DNA from: Polynucleobacter nymphae
Lineage (GTDB): Bacteria > Pseudomonadota > Gammaproteobacteria > Burkholderiales > Burkholderiaceae
Assembly (NCBI RefSeq): GCF_018882155.1
Contig: NZ_JACVPA010000001.1
Coordinates: 1,240,001-1,304,000 of the forward strand
Direction: 5' to 3'
DNA: 64,000 bases
Position 1 is the first letter of the stretch; each line of letters begins with the position of its first letter. The notes under the pieces were generated by a model, which saw only the letters and a list, made by a program, of their open reading frames with translations, was not told the DNA's origin and did not search any database. Below are positions 9,101 to 20,804 of the stretch, piece by piece. A program made the translations under genes and the position numbers.

Positions 9101-9805
9101 CTAAACGCCTAAATACCCGTTTAAGACTTCGGCCTTGGCCTTTAAGTCTGCACGCTCCACCACCTCTACTATCAAACCACTTTCAACTACATAATGTCTG
9201 TCTGCCAGTTCCGCCGCAAACCTAAAGTTTTGCTCTACCAGCACAATCGTAAAACCCTTGTTTCTTAATTTAGAAACCACCTCGCCAAGTTTTTCAACGA
9301 TCACGGGGGCAAGGCCTTCAGTAATCTCATCTAACAACAAAAGTTTGGCGCCAGTTCTTAAAATTCGGGCCATCGCCAACATTTGCTGCTCACCACCAGA
9401 AAGCCTGGTGCCAGGGCTGTTTCGCCTCTCATAAAGATTAGGAAACATCTCATAAATTTCTTCTAATTCCATGCCACCAGAAGAAACCTTGGGGGGAAGT
9501 AGAAGATTTTCTTGAGCATCTAGGCTGCCAAAAATGCCTCTTTCTTCTGGGCAATACCCAATCCCCAGGCGGGCAATTTGATAGGTTGGCAGCCCAATAG
9601 TCTCAATGCCAAAGACGCTGATAGAGCCCGTCCGTTTGCTGGTCAGGCCCAAGATAGTCTTAAGCATGGTGCTTCTACCGGCACCATTTCTACCCAAAAG
9701 AGTCACAACCTCTCCATCGCGCACTGCAAAGTTCAGGCCGTGCAAAATATGGGATTCCCCATACCAAGATTCTAAATTTTTTACCTCTAGTGCCATGCCA
9801 CTCAT
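9101..9805 (-). CDS. livF: ABC transporter ATPase LivF, with Arg in the Walker A motif
   Basis: A 234-aa ATPase with LivF architecture: Walker A near residues 37-45, the signature LSGGEQQMLAMAR near 138-150 and Walker B LLLLDEITEGLAP near 157. The Walker A reads GRNGAGRS, with arginine (codon AGA) where the phosphate-binding lysine is expected. The partner LivG keeps a normal GAGKTT. This resembles degenerate-site heteromeric ABC ATPases and may be a lineage feature. Four bp overlap with livG couples the two genes. Confidence 0.92.
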   Translation of the reverse strand: MSGMALEVKNLESWYGESHILHGLNFAVRDGEVVTLLGRNGAGRSTMLKTILGLTSKRTGSISVFGIETIGLPTYQIARLGIGYCPEERGIFGSLDAQENLLLPPKVSSGGMELEEIYEMFPNLYERRNSPGTRLSGGEQQMLAMARILRTGAKLLLLDEITEGLAPVIVEKLGEVVSKLRNKGFTIVLVEQNFRFAAELADRHYVVESGLIVEVVERADLKAKAEVLNGYLGV

Positions 9806-10563
9806 AAAGCGTCACCCCCATGGCTGCCCATATAGGCCTCAACCACTAATGGGTTTTTAGAAACCTCTTGATAAGAGCCCTCTGCTAAAACAGCCCCACG
9901 CTGCAGCACGGTAATCCGGTCCGCAATGGAGGCAACAACTTTCATGTTGTGCTCAACCATCAGAATGGTGCGGCCCTTAGCAACCCGATCAATCAGCTCT
10001 GTTACACGCTCCACATCTTCGTGCCCCATGCCTTGAGTCGGCTCATCTAAGAGCATTAACTCTGGCTCCATAGCAAGGGTGGTTGCAATTTCTAGTGCGC
10101 GCTTGCGACCATATGCCAAGTTTAAGGTTTGCTCATTGGCAAACTCCTCTAAACCAACCTCATGTAGCAACTCCATAGCGCGCTCATTCAGAACATTGAG
10201 GGAGTCACCGGACCTCCAAAAATAAAACTCGGTCCCCAATCCTCGCTGCAGCGCAACACGAACGTTTTCTAAAACAGTTAAATGGGGGAAAACCGCTGAG
10301 ATTTGAAAAGAGCGAATAATGCCGCGGCGCGCAATTAAGGCTGGGGCCTCGCTTGTAATGTCTAGGCCATTAAATAAGATTTGACCGCTGCTTGGCTCCA
10401 AAAACTTGGTGAGCAAGTTAAAGCAAGTAGTTTTCCCTGCTCCATTTGGGCCTATTAATGCGTGAATAGCTCCTCTAGCAACCTTGAGGTTCACGTCATT
10501 AACCGCTGAAAACCCCTTAAAGGATTTTCCCAGTCCAATTGTCTCTAATATTGTTTCTTGCAA
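9802..10563 (-). CDS. livG: ABC transporter ATPase LivG
   Basis: A 253-aa ATPase with intact Walker A GPNGAGKTTCFNLL near residue 37, LivG-specific RSFQISAVFPHLTVLENV near 84-101, a signature region LAYGRKRALEIA near 148 and Walker B LMLLDEPTQGMG near 169. It is the first gene of the five-gene liv operon. A 95-bp gap upstream, containing the 12-bp palindrome GCTATATATAGC (10622-10633), presumably holds the operon promoter. Confidence 0.93.
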   Translation of the reverse strand: MQETILETIGLGKSFKGFSAVNDVNLKVARGAIHALIGPNGAGKTTCFNLLTKFLEPSSGQILFNGLDITSEAPALIARRGIIRSFQISAVFPHLTVLENVRVALQRGLGTEFYFWRSGDSLNVLNERAMELLHEVGLEEFANEQTLNLAYGRKRALEIATTLAMEPELMLLDEPTQGMGHEDVERVTELIDRVAKGRTILMVEHNMKVVASIADRITVLQRGAVLAEGSYQEVSKNPLVVEAYMGSHGGDAL

Positions 10564-10658
10564 GCTTGTTTCCTCTGCCCTCTAGCGGGGCAAGACATTG
10601 AGGATAACCCAAGATAGCCTTGCTATATATAGCGATAACCCTAAATAAAGGGGGTTGG

Positions 10659-10883
10659 TTAGGTGGCCTGGTTAATTTTTTGAAAGTTTTGAATTGCTAT
10701 CCGCGCAGCATCGTCCAAAACATCCATTGGCACACGCTGAGAGCCTTGGATAATCATTAGTGCGTAGGGTTTTGCAAGGGCAGCGGCTTCTGGGCACAAG
10801 CGCAGCTCTTCGCCCCCTGCTGGCCTCTGGCTGCGCCAATAGTTGATTGCGGCCTCAAGCTCCTGAATGCTGATGTACAACAT
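10659..10883 (-). CDS. DUF3717 domain protein
   Basis: A 74-aa protein beginning with LEAAINYWRSQRPAGG and followed by LCPEAAALAKPYALMI, the pattern of the DUF3717 family found almost only in Burkholderiales. The function of the family is unknown and no catalytic residues are apparent. It follows the SET gene by 14 bp and precedes the liv operon. It is probably soluble: there is no signal peptide or membrane helix. Confidence 0.8.
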   Translation of the reverse strand: MLYISIQELEAAINYWRSQRPAGGEELRLCPEAAALAKPYALMIIQGSQRVPMDVLDDAARIAIQNFQKINQAT

Positions 10884-10897
10884 AAGATATTGGGCGC

Positions 10898-11392
10898 CTA
10901 CTTGCCCTTAAGGGCAAGCATAGTGCCACGACATTTCTTGGCGCCGCATCGACACTCATAGTCTTTTTTCATCTGCTTACTAATGCGACCCTCTATGTCA
11001 AGGGAGTAGTCATAAAACAACTCCTCACCAACCTTAAGGTCGCGCTTGGCATAAATAAAGACACGGGGCTCGCCATCATAAACACCCTCTTTTGTCTCAC
11101 AGATTGGCTTGCACGAATGGTTAATCCAGCGTGCAGCATTGCCGCCATACTTCGCATCAATGACACGACCATCATCCAAAGAAAAGTAAAACGTATGATT
11201 CGGGTCCTTCTTATCATGTGGGTGACGCTTAATAGCCAACTTCCAACTAATACGTTCGCCCCTGTATTCAATAATGGCTTGGCCCTTCTTAATTGGCTTT
11301 ACTACAAAAACACCTTTGCCATGAATGGGTGAGGATTTAACAACAATAGAAGACCGATCCACCTTGGGAGGTGTTAATTTTTTTGATTTCAT
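10898..11392 (-). CDS. SET domain protein-lysine methyltransferase
   Basis: A 164-aa single SET domain: SPIHGKGVFVVKPIKKGQ near residues 21-38, the pseudoknot motif WINHSCKP near 89-96, FYDYS near 123-127 for SAM and substrate binding, and a post-SET-like cluster CRCGAKKCRG near 147-156 in which Cys residues could bind zinc. Bacterial SET proteins methylate lysines of protein targets; the substrate here is unknown. It begins 2 bp after gyrB and is probably co-transcribed with it. Confidence 0.88.
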   Translation of the reverse strand: MKSKKLTPPKVDRSSIVVKSSPIHGKGVFVVKPIKKGQAIIEYRGERISWKLAIKRHPHDKKDPNHTFYFSLDDGRVIDAKYGGNAARWINHSCKPICETKEGVYDGEPRVFIYAKRDLKVGEELFYDYSLDIEGRISKQMKKDYECRCGAKKCRGTMLALKGK

Positions 11393-11394
11393 AT

Positions 11395-13899
<2,505 letters not shown>

Positions 13900-13904
13900 C
13901 TAAG

Positions 13905-15020
13905 TTAAATACGCATTGGCATCACAACATACTTGAAGCTCTCTGAGCCAGGCAGAGTAATTACAGCGCTGCTGTTTGCATCGCCCAAACTAATTTGGAT
14001 TTTTTCATTCTTCAAGTTAGATAAAACATCTAATAAATAACTTACGTTAAATCCAATTTCCACTGTATCGCCACTGTATTCGGTTTCGATTTCCTCTTGA
14101 GCCTCTTCTTGCTCAGCGTTAGTAGATTGAACGGTGATGCGATTAGGTGATAAAGAAAAGCGGACACCTTTAAATTTATCTGTAGTGAGAATAGCGGCGC
14201 GTTGGAGGGCTGCTTGTAAAACATCACGACCAACAACTAAAGTGTTTTTATGTCCTTTAGGAATAACTCTTTGGAAGTCTGGGAATTTACCCTCAACCAA
14301 TTTCGAAATTAATTCAATATCACCAAACGCAAATTTCACTTGATTTGTTGTAAGGCTGATTTCCAGTGGCTCATCCGAATCCTCTAAGAGATGTTGACAT
14401 TCCAAAATTGTTTTGCGAGGAATAATGATTTCTTGTCTTTGGCCGGAGCCTGATGGAGCTTCAGCCAGCTCAACCTGAGAGTAGGCAAGTCGATGTCCGT
14501 CGGTTGCAACCGCCACCACCTCTTTACCCTCAACAACTAACAACATTCCATTTAAGTAATAACGAATATCTTGTTGCGCCATGGAAAAATGTACTTGGCT
14601 AATTAACTGACGAAAGCTTTTTTGTGACATTTTCCATGTAGCCGTGACTTCACCAACGCTTTGCATTACCGGAAACTCTGCAGCAGATAAAGTTTGTAAC
14701 GAAAAACGACTTTTACCGCTCTGCACAACCATGCGATTGTCTTTTAGATTAAGGGAAACGGGACCCTCTGGTAGTGCACGCAAAATATCTAGTAATTTTC
14801 TAGCGGCAACAGTAGTCGTCGCATCTTCTGAACCAACACCAAAATTTGCGTTGGTGGTGATTTGGATTTCAATGTCTGTTGAGATAAAAGAAACTTTCTC
14901 ACCAGTCTTTTTAAAAAGCAGGTTTGCCAAAATTGGCAGTGTGTGTCTACGTTCAACAATCCCACTAACAACCTGAAGGGGTTTAAGTAAGTTATCGCGT
15001 GAAGTGTTAACGAGTTGCAT
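13905..15020 (-). CDS. dnaN: DNA polymerase III sliding clamp (beta subunit)
   Basis: At 371 aa this is the normal length of the three-domain beta clamp that tethers Pol III to DNA. The N-terminal VNTSRDNLLKPLQVVSGIVE and the C-terminal VMPMRI end are typical. It lies between dnaA and gyrB. The 263-bp gap to dnaA contains DnaA boxes. Confidence 0.97.
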   Translation of the reverse strand: MQLVNTSRDNLLKPLQVVSGIVERRHTLPILANLLFKKTGEKVSFISTDIEIQITTNANFGVGSEDATTTVAARKLLDILRALPEGPVSLNLKDNRMVVQSGKSRFSLQTLSAAEFPVMQSVGEVTATWKMSQKSFRQLISQVHFSMAQQDIRYYLNGMLLVVEGKEVVAVATDGHRLAYSQVELAEAPSGSGQRQEIIIPRKTILECQHLLEDSDEPLEISLTTNQVKFAFGDIELISKLVEGKFPDFQRVIPKGHKNTLVVGRDVLQAALQRAAILTTDKFKGVRFSLSPNRITVQSTNAEQEEAQEEIETEYSGDTVEIGFNVSYLLDVLSNLKNEKIQISLGDANSSAVITLPGSESFKYVVMPMRI

Positions 15021-15129
15021 TGCTTTTAAATCCTTGTATATATCTTAGTAGTAATAGTAATAAGGCTTCTTATTTTAGTGGATAAGTCAAAAAAACCATA
15101 TAAATCAACACACTAGAAGACAAAAAACC

Positions 15130-15275
15130 TGTGGAAAACCCTTGTATAAACACTGCATAAAAAGTGAATAACTTTTTTTCAACCCCCTATTTTTGCATGA
15201 AGCTGGGCTTTTCCACAATTTATCCACACACAATCCCCAAGCTTATCCCTAGCGTTGTCCACATCCTTATCCACA
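15130..15275. other. DnaA-box cluster between dnaA and dnaN (candidate oriC)
   Basis: The dnaA-dnaN gap (15021-15283) has an AT-rich half (about 15040-15200) followed by perfect DnaA boxes TTATCCACA at 15220-15228 and 15267-15275. Near matches lie at 15255-15263 (TTGTCCACA), 15209-15217 (TTTTCCACA) and, on the opposite strand, 15130-15138. Genes diverge from this neighbourhood. This fits a replication origin, possibly bipartite with the boxes on the other side of dnaA. Confidence 0.72.
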
Positions 15276-15283
15276 GGCAAAAA

Positions 15284-16711
15284 CTACGCCTTCAAGGTTT
15301 GCTCAATGACGTGGATTTCGTGGTTTAACTGGCCGTCGTGGGAGCGTTCGTCCGCTATCTTTCGAACCGCGTGTAAGACCGTTGTGTGGTCCCTGCCACC
15401 AAAAAGCTCGCCAATCTCAGGAAGGCTTTTTTGAGTTAATTCTTTAGCCATAAACATTGCAATTTGGCGTGGTCGCGCGATATTCGCAGGTCTCTTTTTT
15501 GAGTACATGTCGGCAACCTTGATGCTATAAAAATCAGCCACAGCCTTTTGGATGTTTTCAACGGAAATCTGGCGATTTTGTATTGAGAGAAGGTCTTTAA
15601 GCGCAACCCTAGCCACCTCAATCGTTACCTCGCGGCCATGAAAGCGAACAAAAGCCAATATTTTCCTGAGCGCTCCCTCAAGCTCACGGACGTTAGAACG
15701 TAAGTGTTTGGCCACAAAAAAAGCCACATCCTCGCTCATTGGGATTCCCTCACTAACCGCTTTTTTCATCAAAATAGCGACTCGCATTTCTAGCTCCGGC
15801 GGCTCAATCGCAACCGTTAGGCCAGAATCAAAGCGAGAAATTAGGCGATCGTCAATGCCTGCCATCTCTTTTGGGTAGGTGTCGCTTGTAATGATGACTT
15901 GCGCCTTGTTGCTGAGGAGCGCTTCAAAGGCGTAAAAAAACTCTTCTTGCGTTCTAGATTTGCCGCTAAAAAATTGGATGTCATCAATTAATAAAAGGTC
16001 TAGCGAGTGGTAGTAGCGCTTAAAGCGATCAAACGCTTTTTGTTGGTATGCGCGCACCACATCTGAGACATATTGTTCGGCATGTATATAACGAATGCGG
16101 GCATTGGGCTTTTCTTTTAAGAGGTGATTACCGATTGCGTGGATTAAATGTGTCTTACCAAGACCCACTCCACCATACAAAAACATTGGGTTGTACGAGC
16201 TGCCAGGGTTATGTGCAACCTGTATTGAGGCTGCTCTAGCAAGCTGGTTAGCTTTACCAGTAACAAAGGTTTCAAAGGTGAGGTTGGGGTTGAGTTTTGA
16301 GTGGTCTTCAATTTCAAACGCGCCCTCCTCGAAAGAGGTGGCCGCTTCAGCGGTACTTGTTTGATTGGGTTCAGGTGTGGCGCTCATTGAAATTGTTGGT
16401 GCAGCAACTGATGGCGTGGCCACCTCAACGTCGAGGACAAAATTGACATTAATTGGCAGGCCAAAATACTGTGATGCCAACTCCTGAAACCGATCGGCAA
16501 ATGTTTTTTTAATCCAGTCAAGCTTAAAGCGGTTTGGAGCACCAATAGTTAGTGAGTGATCACTCTCATCAAATGAGACAAGAGTCAAAGGTTGAATCCA
16601 AGTCTTAAACTGTTGGGGCGATAACTCACGGGAAAGCGTGCTAACAGCGCCATCCCAAAAAACCAAGGGGCTGATTGAATTTAATGCGGGGGGATTTTGT
16701 AGGTTACTCAT
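15284..16711 (-). CDS. dnaA: Chromosomal replication initiator DnaA
   Basis: A 475-aa initiator with an N-terminal oligomerisation domain I, a variable Ala/Thr/Ser-rich linker (about residues 100-135), AAA+ Walker [10 protein letters not shown] near 180, Walker [11 protein letters not shown] near 234 and the domain IV DNA-recognition motif [15 protein letters not shown] near 441. DnaA boxes occur on both sides of the gene. Upstream boxes overlapping the promoter region suggest autoregulation, which is inference. Confidence 0.98.
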   Translation of the reverse strand: MSNLQNPPALNSISPLVFWDGAVSTLSRELSPQQFKTWIQPLTLVSFDESDHSLTIGAPNRFKLDWIKKTFADRFQELASQYFGLPINVNFVLDVEVATPSVAAPTISMSATPEPNQTSTAEAATSFEEGAFEIEDHSKLNPNLTFETFVTGKANQLARAASIQVAHNPGSSYNPMFLYGGVGLGKTHLIHAIGNHLLKEKPNARIRYIHAEQYVSDVVRAYQQKAFDRFKRYYHSLDLLLIDDIQFFSGKSRTQEEFFYAFEALLSNKAQVIITSDTYPKEMAGIDDRLISRFDSGLTVAIEPPELEMRVAILMKKAVSEGIPMSEDVAFFVAKHLRSNVRELEGALRKILAFVRFHGREVTIEVARVALKDLLSIQNRQISVENIQKAVADFYSIKVADMYSKKRPANIARPRQIAMFMAKELTQKSLPEIGELFGGRDHTTVLHAVRKIADERSHDGQLNHEIHVIEQTLKA

Positions 16712-16746
16712 ATTTTTAGAGGATCCATTGTAGCGATGCTACAAAG

Positions 16747-16797
16747 TTATCCACAAGCTACAAAAACGTGGAAAAGCTGTGGATAACTTGTGAACAA
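16747..16797. promoter_or_regulatory. DnaA boxes upstream of dnaA, in the dnaA-rpmH gap
   Basis: TTATCCACA at 16747-16755, its reverse complement at 16778-16786, and a one-mismatch box on the minus strand at 16789-16797 lie in the 222-bp divergent gap between dnaA and rpmH. They may be the second half of a bipartite origin and/or mediate DnaA autorepression. The rpmH side has a possible TTGACC -35 at 16882, without a convincing -10. Confidence 0.7.
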
Positions 16798-16933
16798 GGC
16801 TAAAAAAACGATATAAATTAACGCCTTAAGATAAAAACTCATAAAAATAGAGAAAAACACCTATATATTCATCAAGATAGATTGACCTTTTGCCTTGCAA
16901 CAAGGAAAATAGTCGGTTTTCCCGGGATATATC

Positions 16934-17068
16934 ATGAAAAGAACCTACCAACCATCAGTAACACGCCGTAAACGCACGCACGGTTTTCGTATTCGCATGA
17001 AAACCAAGAGCGGCCGTGCAGTATTAAACGCACGACGCGCAAAGGGTCGTAAGCGTTTGGCCGTTTGA
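16934..17068 (+). CDS. rpmH: 50S ribosomal protein L34
   Basis: A 44-aa very basic protein starting [18 protein letters not shown] and ending GRKRLAV, the typical full length and sequence of L34. It is divergent from dnaA and followed 8 bp later by rnpA, the conserved origin order in bacteria. Confidence 0.98.
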
Positions 17069-17076
17069 TTTAGCCA

Positions 17077-17394
17077 TTGAACAGCGCCAGGATTTCTGAG
17101 TTATTAAAAATACACCCCAAAACAAGTTCGTATTGGGGCCTGTATGCTGCGCCCACCCAAGAGGGCATTAAGCCAGACTTGGGGGTAGCGGTAGCTAAGA
17201 AATTAGCAAAAAGAGCAGTTGACCGCAATCGCCTAAAAAGAATGATTCGCGAATTAATTTGGGCTGCCCAAGCAGGCAACTTAGATAAAGATGTAGTGGT
17301 AAAGCTCAAAAAACCAATTGGCCGTGAGACGCGGGGTAGGCTTAGAAAAAAAGAAACAGAACTTCTGCGCTCTCAGATCTCGGGATTAATTTAA
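17077..17394 (+). CDS. rnpA: Ribonuclease P protein component
   Basis: A 105-aa basic protein, the RNase P protein cofactor for 5' maturation of tRNAs. The diagnostic motif AVDRNRLKRMIRE (the RNR box) is near residues 48-60. The start is a TTG at 17077, chosen because it is the only start preceding the conserved N terminus. It sits between rpmH and yidD as expected. Confidence 0.94.
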   Translation: MNSARISELLKIHPKTSSYWGLYAAPTQEGIKPDLGVAVAKKLAKRAVDRNRLKRMIRELIWAAQAGNLDKDVVVKLKKPIGRETRGRLRKKETELLRSQISGLI

Positions 17395-17395
17395 G

Positions 17396-17629
17396 GTGAA
17401 CCTTCTAAACAGTGCCGCAATTAAGTTGGTAAAAATTTATCAACTGGCTTTAAGCCCCTATACGGGAGCGCACTGCAAATATGTACCCAGTTGCTCACAA
17501 TATGCCTGCGACTGCTTTAATCATTATGGATTTATTAAAAGCTTTGCTTTGGTTGTATGGCGCATTCTGCGCTGTAATCCATGGTCACAAGGCGGTTATG
17601 ATCCTGCGGTAAAACAAATATCTCATTAA
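17396..17629 (+). CDS. yidD: Membrane protein insertion efficiency factor YidD
   Basis: A 77-aa protein with the family features: an N-terminal amphipathic stretch, the Cys motif CKYVPSCSQYACDCFNHYG near residues 23-41, and RCNPWSQGGYDP at the C terminus. It assists YidC-dependent membrane insertion. It starts with GTG 1 bp after the rnpA stop codon and precedes yidC by 9 bp. Confidence 0.93.
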   Translation: MNLLNSAAIKLVKIYQLALSPYTGAHCKYVPSCSQYACDCFNHYGFIKSFALVVWRILRCNPWSQGGYDPAVKQISH

Positions 17630-17638
17630 TTTAAGTGA

Positions 17639-19318
17639 ATGCAAATGGACTTTAAAAAAACAATTCTTTGGGCAGTGTTCTCGATGTCAGGCCTCATGCT
17701 CTACAGCAATTGGCAGGTTCATGAAGGAAAACCTTCTTTGTTTGGCGGCTCACCGGTAAGCGCACCATCCCTTGCTGATAAGACCACCGCAATCAACAAG
17801 GCGGATGTACCAACTCAAATATCAGGTGCGCCAACGATTGCTACAACCCCCACAGTTAATTCGGGCGCAATCGAGAGCGCTGAAAAATTCGTATTAAAAA
17901 ATGATGTATTGGTATTAGAAATTAGCGCCAATGGCGCCAATGTGATTGATGCAAAACTACTTAAAGCATTGACTGCAGAAAATACCCCGGTTGAGTTATT
18001 TCAGTACTCACCAAACCACAAATACTTTGCACGTTCCGGCTTGATTTCTCTGAACAACAACGACTTACCAAATCACACAAGTACGTTCAAGCTTATTCAA
18101 TCTGCCAAAGATGGCTCTGGACGACCTTTTCTAACTCTGGTGAGCGAGCGAAATGGCGTTAAGTTAGAAAAAACTTTCATCCTCAATCCTGGAAGCTATG
18201 TGGTTGAAGTCGGCCATCGTGTTACTCAGTCTGGCAACAATTCTTCGCCATTAGTTCTTTATACAGAGTTGGTGAGAGACGGCAGCCAAGAGCAAAAAAT
18301 TGGCCCATTTGACGGCGCCTTTTCAGCAAGCACTTTTACTGGGCCAGCTGTTTATACCGATAAAGAAAAATTCAACAAACTGGAATTTACGGCGATTGAT
18401 AAAAATAAAATTACGATCCCAGCCCAAGTAGCCGCTGGAGACCCAGCCTGGATCGCAATGGTTCAACACTATTTTGCTAGCGCCTGGATTCCAGGAGATA
18501 AATTTACGCGCGATATCTACGCTGGGAAAATTGATAACGGCCTATATCGCATTGGGATGCAAACGCCGCTAGGTGTTGTTGCTCCAGGCTCAACCGTTGT
18601 AGAAAAATCTCGCCTCTTCGTTGGGCCACAAGAGGAAAGTGTTCTAGAAACGATTGCCCCTGGTTTTGAATTGCTGAAAGACTATGGCTACTTAACGATT
18701 CTGGCAAAACCTATTTTCTGGCTGCTGGAGAAAATTCATGGTTATGTTGGCAACTGGGGTTGGGCAATTATTCTTCTTACAATTTTGATTAAGTTAGTAT
18801 TTTTCCCGCTTTCTGCTGCAAGTTATAAATCGATGGCCCGCATGAAAGAGGTGCAGCCACGTTTAATGGCCATGAGGGAGCAATATAAGGGCGATCCACA
18901 GAAGTTAAATCAAGCAATGATGGAGATGTACCGCAAGGAGAAAATTAATCCACTAGGCGGATGTTTGCCTGTGGTGGTCCAGATCCCGGTATTTATTGCG
19001 CTGTATTGGGTGTTGTTGTCGTCGGTTGAGATGCGTGGCGCCCCTTGGGTTTTGTGGATCCATGACCTATCTATTCCAGACCCTTATTACATTCTGCCAG
19101 TCATTATGGCCATCTCGATGTTTGTGCAAACTAAACTTAATCCAACGCCGCCTGATCCTATTCAGGCAAAAGTGATGATGTACATGCCAATCGTATTCTC
19201 GGTAATGTTCTTTTTCTTCCCGGCAGGCCTGGTGTTGTACTGGGTGGTTAATAACCTGTTGTCAATTGCACAACAATGGCAGATCAACCAAATGTTTGGA
19301 AAAAAAGAAGCCAAGTAA
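17639..19318 (+). CDS. yidC: Membrane protein insertase YidC
   Basis: The 559-aa Oxa1/YidC insertase of the Gram-negative type: an N-terminal membrane anchor, a large periplasmic beta-sandwich domain (about residues 70-350), then the five-helix conserved insertase core with LLTILIKLVFFPLS near 375-388 and NPLGGCLPVVVQIPVFIALY near 434-453. Translation may begin at 17639 or two codons later at MDFKK (17645), which matches the family's usual start. Confidence 0.97.
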   Translation: MQMDFKKTILWAVFSMSGLMLYSNWQVHEGKPSLFGGSPVSAPSLADKTTAINKADVPTQISGAPTIATTPTVNSGAIESAEKFVLKNDVLVLEISANGANVIDAKLLKALTAENTPVELFQYSPNHKYFARSGLISLNNNDLPNHTSTFKLIQSAKDGSGRPFLTLVSERNGVKLEKTFILNPGSYVVEVGHRVTQSGNNSSPLVLYTELVRDGSQEQKIGPFDGAFSASTFTGPAVYTDKEKFNKLEFTAIDKNKITIPAQVAAGDPAWIAMVQHYFASAWIPGDKFTRDIYAGKIDNGLYRIGMQTPLGVVAPGSTVVEKSRLFVGPQEESVLETIAPGFELLKDYGYLTILAKPIFWLLEKIHGYVGNWGWAIILLTILIKLVFFPLSAASYKSMARMKEVQPRLMAMREQYKGDPQKLNQAMMEMYRKEKINPLGGCLPVVVQIPVFIALYWVLLSSVEMRGAPWVLWIHDLSIPDPYYILPVIMAISMFVQTKLNPTPPDPIQAKVMMYMPIVFSVMFFFFPAGLVLYWVVNNLLSIAQQWQINQMFGKKEAK

Positions 19319-19357
19319 TTTTTTGATGGCATAGGGTTTAATGGAAAAGGCACAGCA

Positions 19358-20716
19358 ATGATGACTAGAAAGCTGCCCATCATTGCTGTAGCTACCGCCC
19401 CAGGTAAGGCGGGCGTTGGAATTGTGCGCATTAGTGGGGAGAGCCTTGGCTCAATTACAAAGGCGCTTTTTCAAAAAGAGCTATCTTCGCGAAAAACCCA
19501 TTTAGTCACCTTATGTGACGCCGATGGACAAACCATCGATCAACTCATTGCGATTTATTTTGCAGCCCCAGCTTCATTTACAGGTGAAGATGTATTGGAG
19601 TTGCAATGTCATGGAGGACCCCAACTTCTCGAGTTGGTAATGAAGCGCTGCCTTGAGTTAGGCAAAGACGATGAATTAGTAATTGCGGAGCCCGGCGAAT
19701 TTACTTTGCGCGCTTATCTGAACAACAAAATTGATTTAGCCCAAGCCGAAGCAATTGCAGATTTAATTGATGCTCAGAGTGAGGCCGCTGTTCTTGGCGC
19801 CGCTAGATCATTGCAGGGCGGCTTCTCGGAGGGCATTAACGACCTCATCGAAGAAATTACACAGCTGCGTATTTTGGTGGAGTCTACCCTAGACTTTCCC
19901 GAAGAAGAGATTGAGTTTTTGGAGAATGCACAAGCACGTCAACGTTTAGCTGCAGTTAAAGAGAAGTTACAGTCTCTTCGCAATGGCGCTAAACAGGGAA
20001 AAATTTTGCGCGACGGTATACATCTGGTTTTAGCTGGCGCCCCAAACGTTGGCAAGAGCTCTTTACTGAATAGACTCGCGGGTGAGGAGGTTGCAATCGT
20101 GACACCCATTGCAGGCACAACACGTGATCGAGTGAAAGAGAGTATCACCATCGAGGGCGTGCCGTTACACATTATTGATACTGCCGGCTTGCGTGATACA
20201 AAGGATCTGGTCGAGGCAAAAGGCATTGAAAGATCTTGGGACGCCATTCGTTTAGCGGATTTAGTGATTTTCCTGACCGACCCTAATTCTGGCGAAGATG
20301 GCTTGAAAGAGCGAATTCTTTCTGAGTTGCCACCAAAATGCCCTGTTTTAGCGGCCCTTAATAAATCAGACTTACTACCCTCAGGCTCTGTAAGGACTCA
20401 AAAAGAGACTATCTTGATTTCAGCCAAGACCGGTGCTGGAATTGAGGCTCTAAAGCAGAAGATATTAGAAATAGTGGGTTGGAATGGCTCGCAAGAGGGG
20501 GCAATTGTCGCCAGAAGAAGACATTTAGACTGCTTAGAGCGAGCATCAGAACATATTGCAAGATCAGAACAATTCGCAGCAAATGGCAACAATTCGCTTG
20601 AATTATTCGCTGAAGAGCTATTTTTAGCGCAAAATCACCTAGGGCAAATCACTGGAAAGCTGCTTCCAGACGACCTTTTGGGCAAAATTTTTAGCCAGTT
20701 CTGCATTGGCAAGTAG
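19358..20716 (+). CDS. mnmE: tRNA modification GTPase MnmE (TrmE)
   Basis: The 452-aa GTPase partner of MnmG for U34 modification. The N-terminal tetrahydrofolate-binding domain is followed by a helical domain with an inserted G domain: G1 GAPNVGKSS near residue 228, G3 DTAGLRDT near 274 and G4 NKSD near 339. The protein ends in the invariant CIGK whose Cys is required for modification. A GC-rich inverted repeat follows the stop at 20728-20743. Confidence 0.97.
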   Translation: MMTRKLPIIAVATAPGKAGVGIVRISGESLGSITKALFQKELSSRKTHLVTLCDADGQTIDQLIAIYFAAPASFTGEDVLELQCHGGPQLLELVMKRCLELGKDDELVIAEPGEFTLRAYLNNKIDLAQAEAIADLIDAQSEAAVLGAARSLQGGFSEGINDLIEEITQLRILVESTLDFPEEEIEFLENAQARQRLAAVKEKLQSLRNGAKQGKILRDGIHLVLAGAPNVGKSSLLNRLAGEEVAIVTPIAGTTRDRVKESITIEGVPLHIIDTAGLRDTKDLVEAKGIERSWDAIRLADLVIFLTDPNSGEDGLKERILSELPPKCPVLAALNKSDLLPSGSVRTQKETILISAKTGAGIEALKQKILEIVGWNGSQEGAIVARRRHLDCLERASEHIARSEQFAANGNNSLELFAEELFLAQNHLGQITGKLLPDDLLGKIFSQFCIGK

Positions 20717-20804
20717 AGGGTTTGTTCCCCCTTATTTAAGGGGTTAAATATCCCCAAAATGATAAAATCATTGGATTAAAAATTAAATCTTCACGGGTAA
20801 ATAT

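Noticed and set aside
10622..10633. Palindrome GCTATATATAGC upstream of livG
   Set aside because: A simple TA-rich 12-mer with no second copy seen; noted only as part of the liv promoter gap.
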